Shown: piece by piece, positions 9,116-17,677 of the stretch
Numbering within the stretch: position 1 is the stretch's first letter
Layout of the letters: each line of letters begins with the position of its first letter
NCBI RefSeq assembly: GCF_014641075.1
Contig: NZ_BMHP01000004.1
Coordinates: 372,001 to 436,000, forward strand
Origin: Paenibacillus nasutitermitis
GTDB taxonomy: Bacteria; Bacillota; Bacilli; Paenibacillales; Paenibacillaceae
Reading direction: 5' to 3'
DNA length: 64,000 nucleotides
Notes under the pieces: generated by a model
The model's input: only the letters and a program-made list of their open reading frames with translations
Database searches by the model: none
Told to the model about the DNA's origin: nothing
Translations under genes and position numbers: made by a program

Positions 9116-9132
9116 AGGAGTGTTCTTGCCAA

Positions 9133-9174
9133 GAAGGCCGCCCCCGTCATCTAAGATGACGGAGGCGGCCTTTT
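9133..9174. terminator. Bidirectional terminator between GH123 gene and ceramidase-like pseudogene
   Basis: AAGGCCGCC-CCCGTCAT pairs with ATGACGG-GGCGGCCTT around a short loop, one unpaired base, with TTTT after the plus-strand arm and AA-rich sequence before it. It can serve both converging genes. Confidence 0.8.
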
Positions 9175-9227
9175 GTCGTACACCGTATGTAAACGGTATG
9201 GCGCTATATTTCTTCTTCAGGACGGAC

Positions 9228-9575
9228 TCAGCGCGAAAGCAGCGTTTGCTCGAGCGCCTGAAGTACGATCGATTCGGTACGGATGTCGAATGGGGCGGGC
9301 AACCCGAAATAAGGAACGGATTCGACTGGCTCGTAGCCACCTTCCGAAAGCTGCTCGGCCGTCGTCACATAGCCAATCATTCCGTTGGTGTAAGCGACCG
9401 GCAGAGTTGCGCCTCCCGATAATTCCTTGACGAACAGCCCGTAACGGACGACCATTTCGCCGTTCATTAAGAGCAGCGAAAGTCCCTCTCCGAGGATGAG
9501 CAGAGTCATATCGAAAGTAGCCGTGGGCTCCAGCGGCTCCGGCCGCTGAAGCAGATAATCGGCCGTTAGGAATGC
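9228..9575 (-). pseudogene. Neutral/alkaline ceramidase-like protein, C-terminal fragment
   Basis: On the minus strand the last ~115 codons of a neutral/alkaline (non-lysosomal) ceramidase-family protein are open: FLTADYLLQRPEPLEP, then MTLLILGEGLSLLLMNGEMV, and the family-typical late motif in which a GxIGYxxTxxxxxEGGYE pattern appears (NGMIGYVTTAEQLSEGGYEP). The N-terminal catalytic part is missing. Upstream the sequence is fused, out of frame, to a DegT aminotransferase fragment at about 9565-9580, so an internal deletion removed the end of one gene and most of the next. Ceramidase family members hydrolyse the amide of ceramide; this fragment cannot. Confidence 0.65.
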
Positions 9576-10272
9576 GTCCTACATTGCAAATAGACCAGGC
9601 TTTCTCATACAGCTCTTGATTGTCGGTGAGAATTACGCCGCCTTCCCAGCAATTCAGGTTTTTGCTCGACTGAAGACTGAAGGTGGCGATGTCTCCAAGC
9701 GTGCCTACCCTTTTGCCGTCCCATTTTGCGCCTACGGCTTGCGCCGCGTCTTCGATCAGAAACAGGTTGTGTCTTCGGGCGATTTCGGAAAGCCTCCGCA
9801 TATCTGCCGGCGCTCCCCCGATATGAACGGCGATAATGGCTTTCGTTTTGTCGTTGATTAGCTTTTCCACTTTGTCGGGATCGATCGCCAGCGTATCAGG
9901 ATCGATATCGGCGAATCTCGGGATTACCCCATATGCCAAGGCCGCCGAAGCTGTGGCGATGAAAGTATAGGGAGGAACGATGACCTCGTCGCCGGATTTA
10001 ATTCCGAGCGCCTGCAGCGCTACGGTAATCGCGACCGTGCCGTTCACGACGCTTGCGGCATATTTAGCGTCGTGCAGGTCGGCGAACCGCCGCTCCATCT
10101 CCAACAGCTTGGGCGAGTAGGACGCGGAGAATGCCTCTCCGGCGCCGCCCCACTTGCCGGATTCAAGCACCTCCCGCAACAGACGCATCTCAAGTTCGCC
10201 GTACTCCGGCCATTGGGCAAATGTCAATTCCCTCTCCGCCCAATCGGCGCTTCCGGCCTTACTTTCCTTCAT
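9566..10272 (-). pseudogene. DegT/DnrJ/EryC1/StrS aminotransferase, 3'-truncated
   Basis: About 235 codons of a PLP-dependent sugar-aminotransferase-family protein, read on the minus strand. Visible are the substrate/PLP region (VVNGTVAITVALQALGIKSG, DEVIVPPYTFIATASAA), the cofactor aspartate in LIEDAAQAVGAKWDG, and the lysine region FSLQSSKNLNCWEGGVI where the Schiff-base lysine is expected (SSKNL). The start at 10272 is favoured by GAAGAGAGG about 9 bases before it. The reading then runs into NVGRIPN and is cut by a deletion into a ceramidase-like gene, losing about a third of the family length. It follows the AraC gene on the same strand, so it was the first gene of that operon. Confidence 0.75.
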
Positions 10273-10374
10273 CGAGGCAAACCTCTCTTCCTGCATGTAA
10301 TTGTCGTTACATGAGTCATTTTAATACGCGGAAGGAGGGCGAATATGTCATATATCGATATTCATATATCAAAT

Positions 10375-11238
10375 CTACTGGCCGAGCCGATTGGAGGAAC
10401 GGAACTGCTTCGGCGTTACCCCTTTAAGTTGTTTAAACACGCGAGAGAAGCTGCGATAGGATTCAAACCCGACGTTCGCGACAACATCGGTAATGGGCAT
10501 GCGGCTGGACGCCAGAAGATGGCATGCGCTCTGGACGCGCAGTTTGTGCAGGTAATCAAGGAAGCTCTGGCCGAGATGCTCCTTAAACAAACGACAAATA
10601 TAGGGCACGCTTAGCACCAAATGAATGGAGATGTCTTCGAGGGAAATACGCTCGGCATAATTGGAGTGGATGTACTGAAGAATTTTCCGGACATGGAGAC
10701 TGGTCGCCGCTAAGTGCCCGGGAGCGGCGAGTCTCAGGCTGCGGACGTACAGAAGCAAGGCCTCGATCAGCTTGGCGCGAACGAAGCTGCTTCTGCCGGG
10801 CAAGCGCGTGTGATTCTCGGCGATGATATCGTCGAAGATCCCGCGAAGCTTGAGCGTCTGATCTTCCGTGAGATCGCTGAAGGAGGAGTACGACTCGCCG
10901 GAGCCGAGCAGCAGGCGCACCAGCTCGGAATCGATCTCAGAATCATATAGCATGTTCATGTCGAACATGCAGCAGTAGATCTTCATCTGCCCGCCAGGCA
11001 AATTACGGAGTTCATGGAGATGATGGGGGAGCAGAAAGGATACGGTTCCGGGCTTCAGTTCGTGGGAGACACCGTTCAGCACCTCGCTGCCGTGACCTTC
11101 GACGACCAGCGCAAGCTCGGCGAAGTCGTGATGATGCAGTAAATGGAGGGTGCTAATCGAATGAACGGACAAGTAAAACGGTATATCGCCTCTCTCATAG
11201 CGGTGCGACACGTCCTGGTACTCGGGGAAAACGGACAT
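10375..11238 (-). CDS. AraC-family transcriptional regulator with cupin sensor domain
   Basis: A 287-residue soluble regulator. Residues about 15-90 form an AraC-type cupin (histidine-rich STLHLLHHHDFAELALVV, then SFLLPHHLHEL) likely to bind a sugar or derivative; residues about 185-283 hold the double helix-turn-helix (ISLEDISIHLVLSVPYICRL, then MPITDVVANVGFESYRSFSR and VFKQLKGVTPKQFR). It is complete. It reads away from a truncated sugar-binding-protein fragment at 11337 and toward the DegT/ceramidase pseudogene 103 bases downstream, so it probably once controlled that operon and the divergent importer. With those targets broken it may be an orphan, or it may act on the GH123 gene at 5618. 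Confidence 0.9.
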   Translation of the reverse strand: MSVFPEYQDVSHRYERGDIPFYLSVHSISTLHLLHHHDFAELALVVEGHGSEVLNGVSHELKPGTVSFLLPHHLHELRNLPGGQMKIYCCMFDMNMLYDSEIDSELVRLLLGSGESYSSFSDLTEDQTLKLRGIFDDIIAENHTRLPGRSSFVRAKLIEALLLYVRSLRLAAPGHLAATSLHVRKILQYIHSNYAERISLEDISIHLVLSVPYICRLFKEHLGQSFLDYLHKLRVQSACHLLASSRMPITDVVANVGFESYRSFSRVFKQLKGVTPKQFRSSNRLGQ

Positions 11239-11336
11239 CGGTCTGCTCCTTTACGGTTTTATGATCCGGCGTATTCTCAATTTAGCATAGAACCGACCAT
11301 TGCGAAATCGTTACCAAGCTAATTATTTGACTAATA

Positions 11337-11507
11337 TGCCCCGAGCAGCGCCTCGGAGCCAACTCGCAGTAGCGCATCCGAAAGTCCTGCGCCAACGAAG
11401 CAGCCGCAGTTCGAGAACATGACGCTGAACGTCGCGGCTTTCGACGGCGGCTTCGGTACGGCCTATTGGGAAGAGGTCGTCAAGAAATTCGAGGCGCTGA
11501 TGGGGCG
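11337..11507 (+). pseudogene. Sugar ABC transporter binding-protein fragment
   Basis: About 57 codons open in one frame give a Ser/Pro/Thr-rich linker (SSASEPTRSSASESPAPTKQ) and then TLNVAAFDGGFGTAYWEEV and VKKFEALMG, the start of the mature domain of carbohydrate-binding lipoproteins. The signal peptide with lipobox is missing and the frame ends where SLH sequence on the other strand begins. It is divergent from the AraC gene, the usual position for an importer controlled by that regulator. Confidence 0.6.
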
Positions 11508-11845
11508 CTTGGCCGGAAGCTGTCATCCTGATAGCCAACAACGATATTCGATGCAACGGCTGCGGTGACGGCTTCGTGCGCCCATTTGCCAATCTTGTCA
11601 AGATCGGAGAACTTCAGGGAATCCCCTGTGCTCTTCAGTTGGAATGCTTTAACCAGCATGTTGATAAATTCGGCGCGTGTAACCGGATTATTCGGTTTAA
11701 ACGTCCCATCTGTATAGCCATTGATGATCCCAAGCAAGTTGGCAGCATGCAGGACGGCGTTCTCCGCCCAATGTCCGGTAATATCCGGCATGGATGGCAC
11801 TGCCGTGCTTGGTTTACATGGAGGTTGAGGCTCAGACTTTAGCTG
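11508..11845 (-). pseudogene. S-layer homology (SLH) domain protein fragment
   Basis: On the minus strand two SLH motifs are readable: one from MPDITGHWAENAVLHAANLL through GIINGYTDGTFKPNNPVTRA to EFINMLVKAF, and a second from FSDLDKIGKWAHEAV to GYQDDSFRP, where the conserved continuation is cut off. Both ends are lost: the downstream end runs into the binding-protein fragment and the upstream end into IS1182-like sequence. SLH domains anchor exported proteins to secondary cell wall polymer. Confidence 0.7.
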
Positions 11846-11847
11846 CC

Positions 11848-12020
11848 CAAGTTCAGGATTCATACTGCCAATATTATGGTAGACCAGCTAACGAACCTGA
11901 ATTGTTGTTTCGGCTATTGTTTATTCAGATTCTATATAATCTCTCCGACGAGCGTGTCATTCTAGATACACAGGTAAATCTTGCGTACAAATGGTTTGTA
12001 GGCTTGAACCCGGGAGACGA
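11848..12020 (+). pseudogene. IS1182-family transposase N-terminal fragment
   Basis: About 57 codons contain YYGRPANEPELLFRLLFIQI, then LYNLSDERVILDTQVNLAYK and WFVGLNP, the N-terminal conserved block of IS1182-type (DUF772) transposases. The start and the whole catalytic part are missing; the next bases belong to an IS21 fragment on the opposite strand. Confidence 0.6.
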
Positions 12021-12600
12021 CTAGTGGAACAAAGAAATTACGCCGGAAATAGCCCATCTTGTTCTCGACGTTCCCATTTTCGTAACCCGCATAGGGGTTG
12101 CAGAAAGTAACTTCAAAGCCATGATGCGCCTTGAAGCGCAGGAATAATTCTGCCATGCGTTCTCGCTCACCCGCCGACCCACGCCGCTCGCGTTGTCGAA
12201 GACGAGCCGGCTGGGTACACCGCCGATCCTTTGAAAGATGTCCTGCAAACCATGTGTCACACATTCCGCGGTCTCTCCGCCGAAGAGCTGCGTGTACCCC
12301 GCATTGCTGTAGGGAAAGGTGATGCACAAATACTTGTACATCGTCTTCTCGCCATTGCCATCGTAGAAGTCCGCTTCTCCAAAGTCGACTTGCGCTTCGC
12401 CTGGCGGCCATTCCAACTCCAACGTACCTTCTTGATGGTGGTAGTCCCGGAGGCTTTTCACATAGCGTTGCACGAGTGGGTAGCTCTACACTACACACCC
12501 AGAGTGGTCGGGCAAAGAGATCGTCGTTCGGATCGCGGCTATACGGTCGAACCGCGTGCACCAAACGGCGAGGCGATCAGTATCCACCACCGGAAGTTTG
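12021..12600 (-). pseudogene. IS21-family transposase IstA remnant, frameshifted
   Basis: The minus strand carries the middle of IstA: RYVKSLRDYHHQEGTLELEW, PPGEAQVDFGEADFYDG (first catalytic Asp region), YLCITFPYSNAGYTQLFGG and SRLVFDNASGVGRRV (second Asp). A frame shift near 12180 moves the reading to RMAELFLRFKAHHGFEVTFC, NPYAGYENGNVENKMGYF and RRNFFVPL. The N-terminal helix-turn-helix part upstream of about 12480 is degraded and the C-terminus is absent; no istB is present. It abuts the IS1182 scrap at 12020/12021. Confidence 0.7.
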
Positions 12601-12957
12601 GCAGTCAGCGCACGGACAGTGTAGATGTGCGAACCACACTAAGTCGTTTGTTGCGCAATTCCGTTACTATGTATACAATTTTATCAACAAATGGTATATA
12701 TATTATGAGTAAAATTATAAGAAAGCGAGGCGGTCAAGTGAAAAAAGGTAATATGCTAATTTTACGCCGGAATATCGGCCTGTAACAGAATTTCTTAAAG
12801 GCCGAAGAAGCAGATATATGATGAATTTCATGGAAAAGGCGTATTTTATTTAGAGTGTTGCAGATCTTCTGCACGGTGACTTCAAACAGAGCGAAATAAG
12901 AAAAATGAAAGCGTGTACAAAGTATTAGCCATCGGTCCAGCTGCAAAGTGGCGGCCA
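12601..12957. other. Gene-free AT-rich stretch
   Basis: No supported gene. A short frame from an ATG near 12704 (plus strand) gives 26 residues only. A TATATATTATG stretch near 12690 looks promoter-like but leads to nothing recognisable. This is where base composition turns AT-rich. Confidence 0.4.
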
Positions 12958-13162
12958 TACCCGTAGTATATTTGTCAAAGTTATGATCATATCCCTTGGT
13001 ACCGATATCACAAGCCAATGAATGGCAAATCTTAACAAGAACCTCCATCGAAACCAATTCGTTGTTCGAGAGCCTCGTCAAGGTATTGGGACTGATTCCC
13101 TCCGTAATTCTGTTCTCTTCATTCCTTTATCGTTCAACAACTTGAAAAGCTTGTTGTAACAT
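12958..13162 (-). pseudogene. XRE (Cro/C1-type) regulator remnant, frameshifted
   Basis: On the minus strand YNKLFKLLNDKGMKRTELR is followed, after a frame shift near 13100, by GISPNTLTRLSNNELVSMEV and LVKICHSLACDIG. Together these are the five-helix Cro/C1 DNA-binding domain typical of short XRE regulators of 70-80 residues. The intact ancestor would have been a small stand-alone repressor. Its first codons overlap a short ATCC tandem repeat. Confidence 0.6.
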
Positions 13163-13178
13163 CCATCCATCCATCCAT
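13160..13178. repeat. Short tetranucleotide repeat (ATCC)4
   Basis: Four and a half copies of ATCC in a row, lying exactly at the 5' end of the XRE remnant. Confidence 0.85.
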
Positions 13179-13417
13179 TAAACACCCTCTAATCCATACT
13201 TAAGAGCCTAGAAGTTACAGAATACCATATGCTATAGATTCTTAATAGTTATGTAAGTACAGGATATCATTGAGGTTACTTTTCCAAAGAGCATGGAAGT
13301 AAACCATGAATGGAATGAAATCCTGCAAGGTACATCACCAATATAGGATGTAGTGTATCTTGTGGCCTATTTGCTGAGCATCCAATTAGCTTAAGAGGTG
13401 AGGTGTAGAATATAAAT

Positions 13418-15703
13418 ATGGACAAAGAGTACCGGGCTAATAGGAATGAAACGTTCCTTAAGGATTTATTCTCATACTTCTTAATTATCTTTATAAGTAT
13501 CATAATTAGTACTGCTGCTTATTTTATTTCTGTGCAGATCATCCAGGATGAGATAGATAAAGCACACTATAATTCATTAAATCAAGTTAAGCGAATTGTG
13601 GATGACAGACTAAGCGAAGTCAGCAAACTTTTTCTTCAGATGGGTTTGGATCAAAGAATCCAGATAGCCATGAATTATGGAGCCAGCCTTAAGCCCGGCG
13701 AAATCTTCAACTTGGCACAGATACAAAAGGATTTACTAAAATATAAACTAACAAATCCCATAATAAAAGAGATATATATTTATTTTAGCAATAACGAAAT
13801 AATATTATACGATAATGGGAAAATTCCATTGGATGCACTGGATAAAGCTCAATTGTCCAGTAATCCTATTTTAACCAGACAATGGTTGGGAGGAAAGGAA
13901 GCTGGGTTTATACCCTATAAGGATAATAACTTACAAAATGAAATTGTTTTTATGGAGTCTCTGCCCAGTCCCAGAAAAAAGAGTATGTCAGGAAAATTAA
14001 TTGTTGTTTTCGATGAGAAGATAATCAATCCTTTGATCGAGGGATTAAAATGGATTGATGAAAATGAAATTTTGATTGTTGATAAATATAATAGAGCTTT
14101 TCTGTTTGGAGAAAAATACGACTCTTTTGGTTTAATACGTGAGGAAAACTTCGATAATCTTACATCGACTAATAATAAAGAATACGTCACTTCACATGTC
14201 TCATCAAATATTACCAAATGGAAATATATATCGGTTATACCACGGCATATATATTTCGGAAGGGTACAACAAGTAAAGAGTGTAATATATGTATCCCTGT
14301 TTTTGTGTTTGCTATTTGGAGGCGTTGTTGCCTATTTCTTTGCGTATAGAAATTATAAACCAATGAATAAATTAATCCAATTTATCAGGAGTGATATAAA
14401 GCATTCTTATACTAGAGAAGAAAACGAATATGATTTTATAAAAAATGTTTTGGAAAAAGTATTCAAAGAAAAAGAAGTGATTAATGTACAAATCTCAAAA
14501 CAGCGGGACAAGTTAAGAAACCAGTTTATGACTAAGATGGTTAAGGGGAAGCTTCACTTTGACGGGGTTGAGGAAATGCTTGTATTATATGACATTCAGA
14601 TCTCCAATGATAACTTTTATGTGGTAATGGTATTTTTTGATATCAGTAATCTTTTATTTGAAAATGGTGAAGATGATGATATGGACAACTTGGATATGGC
14701 TAATTTTATTGTGCAAAATATTGCGGAAGAATTAGTAAACGAAAAATTTCGAGGTTTTTATCTACAAGATGATGACTACAGTATTTGTTTGGTTGATATT
14801 GGGAAAGAAGATTTACATGGTTCGGAAAGAGATATAAAAGCCATTGTACAACAGATTAAAAAATTCACTCAGGAGAAGTTCGGAATTTCCCTTTCTGTTG
14901 CTATTAGTCAATATGAAAAAGGTTTTTCTGGCATATCCCAAGCTTATAAAGAAGCTGTAGAGGTTATGGAATATCATATTTTGATGGGCCGAAGTGAAGT
15001 TTTATCGTATAGTGATTTGCAGCGATATAATAATACGATTCATCATAATCATTTACTTCATGATGAGCATCAGTTTATCAACTTTGTTTTAGTTATGGAT
15101 TACGATAACGCTAAAAGGGTATTTAATACCATCATACAGGAATGGTTCATTAATGATATGCCTTCATTACAACTAGCCAAATGCAGAATGTATAGCCTTA
15201 TTAATTCTCTTATAATTGCCCTGAAAGAACTGAAGAAATCGTATGGGGAAGAGTTTATTGAGAATGTTCAGCTTATCGATAGTTTACTACAATGTGAATC
15301 TTTAAGTGAGTTGAAACATGAAATCGTTGAAATGATGGAGCGAATCGAGCTGTATTTTAAGAGGGATGATCCTTATAAGAGGGAAGAAATTCATAAAAAG
15401 GTTATGTCTTATATCAAAGAGCATTATAGTGTGCAGGAGCTTAATGTTTCCAAGATTGCTGATGAATTTCAAATAGACGTACCCTATTTATCAAAGTCTT
15501 TTAAGAAAGGAACTGGAATTGGACCTTTAAAGTTTTTACAGATGATAAGAATTGATAAGGCTAAGGAGTTATTGGTAAATACGAATACGAACATAGGGGA
15601 TATTTCTACAGAGGTAGGATATATAAGTACGGTAAGTTTTACAAGAGTATTTAAACAATATGAAGGTATTACACCAGGAGCATATAGGAATATCATGAAG
15701 TAA
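13418..15703 (+). CDS. Membrane-anchored AraC-family regulator (Cache-like sensor)
   Basis: A 761-residue protein with an N-terminal transmembrane helix (about 17-40), an extracellular sensor region (about 41-285), a second helix (about 287-310) and a long cytoplasmic part that ends in a double helix-turn-helix AraC domain (about 660-760: LNVSKIADEFQIDVPYLSKS, then ELLVNTNTNIGDISTEVGYI and SFTRVFKQYEGITPGAYR). Regulators of this build sit beside sugar importers in Paenibacillus and sense extracellular sugar or binding-protein state. It is encoded 268 bases before the importer operon at 15972, in the same direction. Its DNA is strikingly AT-rich compared with the genes before 11 kb, which suggests acquisition from elsewhere. 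Confidence 0.9.
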   Translation: MDKEYRANRNETFLKDLFSYFLIIFISIIISTAAYFISVQIIQDEIDKAHYNSLNQVKRIVDDRLSEVSKLFLQMGLDQRIQIAMNYGASLKPGEIFNLAQIQKDLLKYKLTNPIIKEIYIYFSNNEIILYDNGKIPLDALDKAQLSSNPILTRQWLGGKEAGFIPYKDNNLQNEIVFMESLPSPRKKSMSGKLIVVFDEKIINPLIEGLKWIDENEILIVDKYNRAFLFGEKYDSFGLIREENFDNLTSTNNKEYVTSHVSSNITKWKYISVIPRHIYFGRVQQVKSVIYVSLFLCLLFGGVVAYFFAYRNYKPMNKLIQFIRSDIKHSYTREENEYDFIKNVLEKVFKEKEVINVQISKQRDKLRNQFMTKMVKGKLHFDGVEEMLVLYDIQISNDNFYVVMVFFDISNLLFENGEDDDMDNLDMANFIVQNIAEELVNEKFRGFYLQDDDYSICLVDIGKEDLHGSERDIKAIVQQIKKFTQEKFGISLSVAISQYEKGFSGISQAYKEAVEVMEYHILMGRSEVLSYSDLQRYNNTIHHNHLLHDEHQFINFVLVMDYDNAKRVFNTIIQEWFINDMPSLQLAKCRMYSLINSLIIALKELKKSYGEEFIENVQLIDSLLQCESLSELKHEIVEMMERIELYFKRDDPYKREEIHKKVMSYIKEHYSVQELNVSKIADEFQIDVPYLSKSFKKGTGIGPLKFLQMIRIDKAKELLVNTNTNIGDISTEVGYISTVSFTRVFKQYEGITPGAYRNIMK

Positions 15704-15928
15704 TAGAGATAATCTCAATGCTTGTGCAGAGGACAAAAATTGTATGTTAGCAAGAAATGAATCTTTCTTTTGAGGACATTTGTCACTATAAATGTAAATT
15801 GGATATATAGAGAGCATTACAAATAATGAAAACCCGTAAAAAGTGTTTGTTTACCGTTTTATAAAATGAATCGTATAGTTTGATTAAAGGCGCGCTTCAA
15901 CGTTTTAAAAGTGGTTCGAGAGTTCGGT

Positions 15929-15943
15929 TTGAAAGCGGTTCCA
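15929..15943 (+). promoter_or_regulatory. cre-like CcpA site upstream of importer operon
   Basis: TTGAAAGCGGTTCCA fits the loose catabolite-responsive-element pattern WTGNAANCGNWNNCW at every position, and the stricter one with one mismatch. It lies 29 bases before the binding-protein start, where CcpA binding would repress transcription. Single-site matches of this length can arise by chance. Confidence 0.5.
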
Positions 15944-15971
15944 AATTAATATTCTTAAAGGAGGAAGAAGA

Positions 15972-17585
15972 ATGTACAAACGTGTACTTGGTATTGTATT
16001 GACAATTGCCCTTTTAATATCAGTGGCAGCATGTTCAAGCTCTGCCCCTACCACCGAGGAACCTAAGGATACTACGAACCAAGAACCCAAGGATAATACG
16101 AAACAAGAACCCATCAAGGTTAGAGTGGGACTTCCTGAGATTGTAAACGCTAAGTTCGCACAAGGCGAGGATTACTCCAATAATCTATGGACCAAATTGT
16201 TCAAGGAGAAAATCAATGTTGATGTGGTAGTGGATTGGATAACGACTGAGTACGACACAAAGCTCAACCTTGCGATTGCATCCGGCGAATTGCCAGATAT
16301 GTTCACGGTAAATATAGTACAACTCAACCAGCTTATGGAAGCTGATATGCTTGAGGATTTAACGAGTTCTTACGAGAAATATGCCTCACCATCTCTTATA
16401 AAGATGATTGAACCAAACCGGGACATCGTTGAAACTGCCATGCGTGATGGTAAGCTATTGGCTATACCCAGACTACACTATGGTGATGAAACTTCCACTT
16501 CGTTCCTATGGGCAAGAAAAGACTGGTTAGAGGGAAACGGCATTAAAGAAGTCAAAACTATTGAGGATTTTGAGAAAATGATGGAGGCGTTTAAAACGAA
16601 CAATGGCGCTAAATTTGGTACCATGCTCGATAAAACCCTCAGTGCATTCTTCGAAATGGCTAGTTCATTCCACGCTTATCCCAAGATCTGGGTGGATGGC
16701 CCCGACGGTAAAATCGTCCATGGTGCAACCTTGCCCGAGACTAAAAATGCTCTTGCCAAATGGGCTGAATGGTATAAAAAAGGCTATATCAAGAAGGACT
16801 TTGCCACAATGGACAGCGCTGCCATGCTGCGGGATGCATATAATGGAGAAGTCGGGACATATGCACAGCAAAACTGGGCTGGCTGGCAAGTTGGTGCAGA
16901 CATGGTTAAGAATAAAGGAGAAGGCACCTACTTTGTGTCCATGAACCTGCCCAGTGTAGATGAGAATAAAATCCTTTATCCAAGACAATTCAGCAACAGC
17001 GTATACAGTGTTGTCCGTAAGGGCTATAAACACCCAGAGGTGCTTGTCGAGCTGATAAACACATACATTGATGTTCTGAATGACTCCATTGGCAATAAAA
17101 CCATGACCCTTGAGGAAGTCCTGCCCTTTAACACCAATGACATGCACCATATCACCGGTCCGTTCAAGGTTGAGTTCGCCCATTATCAAGATATCAAGGA
17201 TGTATCTTCTTCGGTCATTACAGGTAATGAGCATCTTGGATCAGGAAATGCGGTGTTGTTCTACAACGAAATCATGAAGTGGAAGAATGAGGGTGATTTG
17301 GTTGGTTTAGGCCGTTATCTTCAGATGGGTCATGAAACAGCATCTCTCGTCCTAGGAATCTCTCATGTTGACAATGAACAGATCAACAAAACCAAGGTAT
17401 GGGGTGCAATGCCACAGGCCATGCTTGATTACGGTACCACACTCGATGACCTGCTGACTGAGGGTTATACAAAAATTATCATGGGTCTTGCAGATATCAG
17501 CTATTACGACACCTTGATTGAAGCTTGGAGACACGCTGGCGGTGACGAAGTAACGGCAGCCGTCAACAAGATGTACGGAAAATAA
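15972..17585 (+). CDS. Extracellular sugar-binding lipoprotein of ABC importer
   Basis: A 537-residue binding protein of the LplA type. The ATG follows a strong AAAGGAGG site. A lipoprotein signal peptide ends in a lipobox with SVAAC (Cys near residue 22), then a Thr/Glu/Lys/Pro linker with a repeated EPKD element, then the binding fold with LAIASGELPDMFTVN, the family block where a substrate-free backbone segment precedes the hinge. It will be tethered to the outer membrane face and pass ligand to the two permeases at 17678 and 18623. The size (>500 residues) and partner type suggest an oligosaccharide or modified sugar, not a free hexose. A perfect hairpin without T-run follows the gene and may raise its mRNA level over that of the permeases. 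Confidence 0.92.
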   Translation: MYKRVLGIVLTIALLISVAACSSSAPTTEEPKDTTNQEPKDNTKQEPIKVRVGLPEIVNAKFAQGEDYSNNLWTKLFKEKINVDVVVDWITTEYDTKLNLAIASGELPDMFTVNIVQLNQLMEADMLEDLTSSYEKYASPSLIKMIEPNRDIVETAMRDGKLLAIPRLHYGDETSTSFLWARKDWLEGNGIKEVKTIEDFEKMMEAFKTNNGAKFGTMLDKTLSAFFEMASSFHAYPKIWVDGPDGKIVHGATLPETKNALAKWAEWYKKGYIKKDFATMDSAAMLRDAYNGEVGTYAQQNWAGWQVGADMVKNKGEGTYFVSMNLPSVDENKILYPRQFSNSVYSVVRKGYKHPEVLVELINTYIDVLNDSIGNKTMTLEEVLPFNTNDMHHITGPFKVEFAHYQDIKDVSSSVITGNEHLGSGNAVLFYNEIMKWKNEGDLVGLGRYLQMGHETASLVLGISHVDNEQINKTKVWGAMPQAMLDYGTTLDDLLTEGYTKIIMGLADISYYDTLIEAWRHAGGDEVTAAVNKMYGK

Positions 17586-17599
17586 TGAAATAATTAAAC

Positions 17600-17645
17600 T
17601 GTCAGAGATCTCCTTGCGTCATATGAAGCAAGGAGATCTCTGACA
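17600..17645 (+). other. Perfect 18-bp hairpin between binding-protein and permease genes
   Basis: TGTCAGAGATCTCCTTGC (17600-17617) is an exact inverted repeat of 17628-17645 around a 10-base loop. There is no T-run after it, so it is more likely an RNA 3'-stabilising or partial attenuation element that keeps binding-protein mRNA in excess. Confidence 0.7.
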
Positions 17646-17677
17646 ATGTAAAGTCCGTATTCTAGGAGGATTCAGCG

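Noticed and set aside
12231..12785. Plus-strand open frame of 184 codons over the IS21 remnant
   Set aside because: The minus strand clearly encodes IstA pieces; the plus frame is its shadow and continues into non-coding AT-rich DNA.
13160..13178. CRISPR-like or longer satellite repeat
   Set aside because: It is only an 18-base tetranucleotide tract; no spaced direct repeats typical of CRISPR were seen anywhere in the window.
16665..17234. Minus-strand open frame of 189 codons inside the binding-protein gene
   Set aside because: Antisense to a complete lipoprotein gene; no ribosome site or domain.
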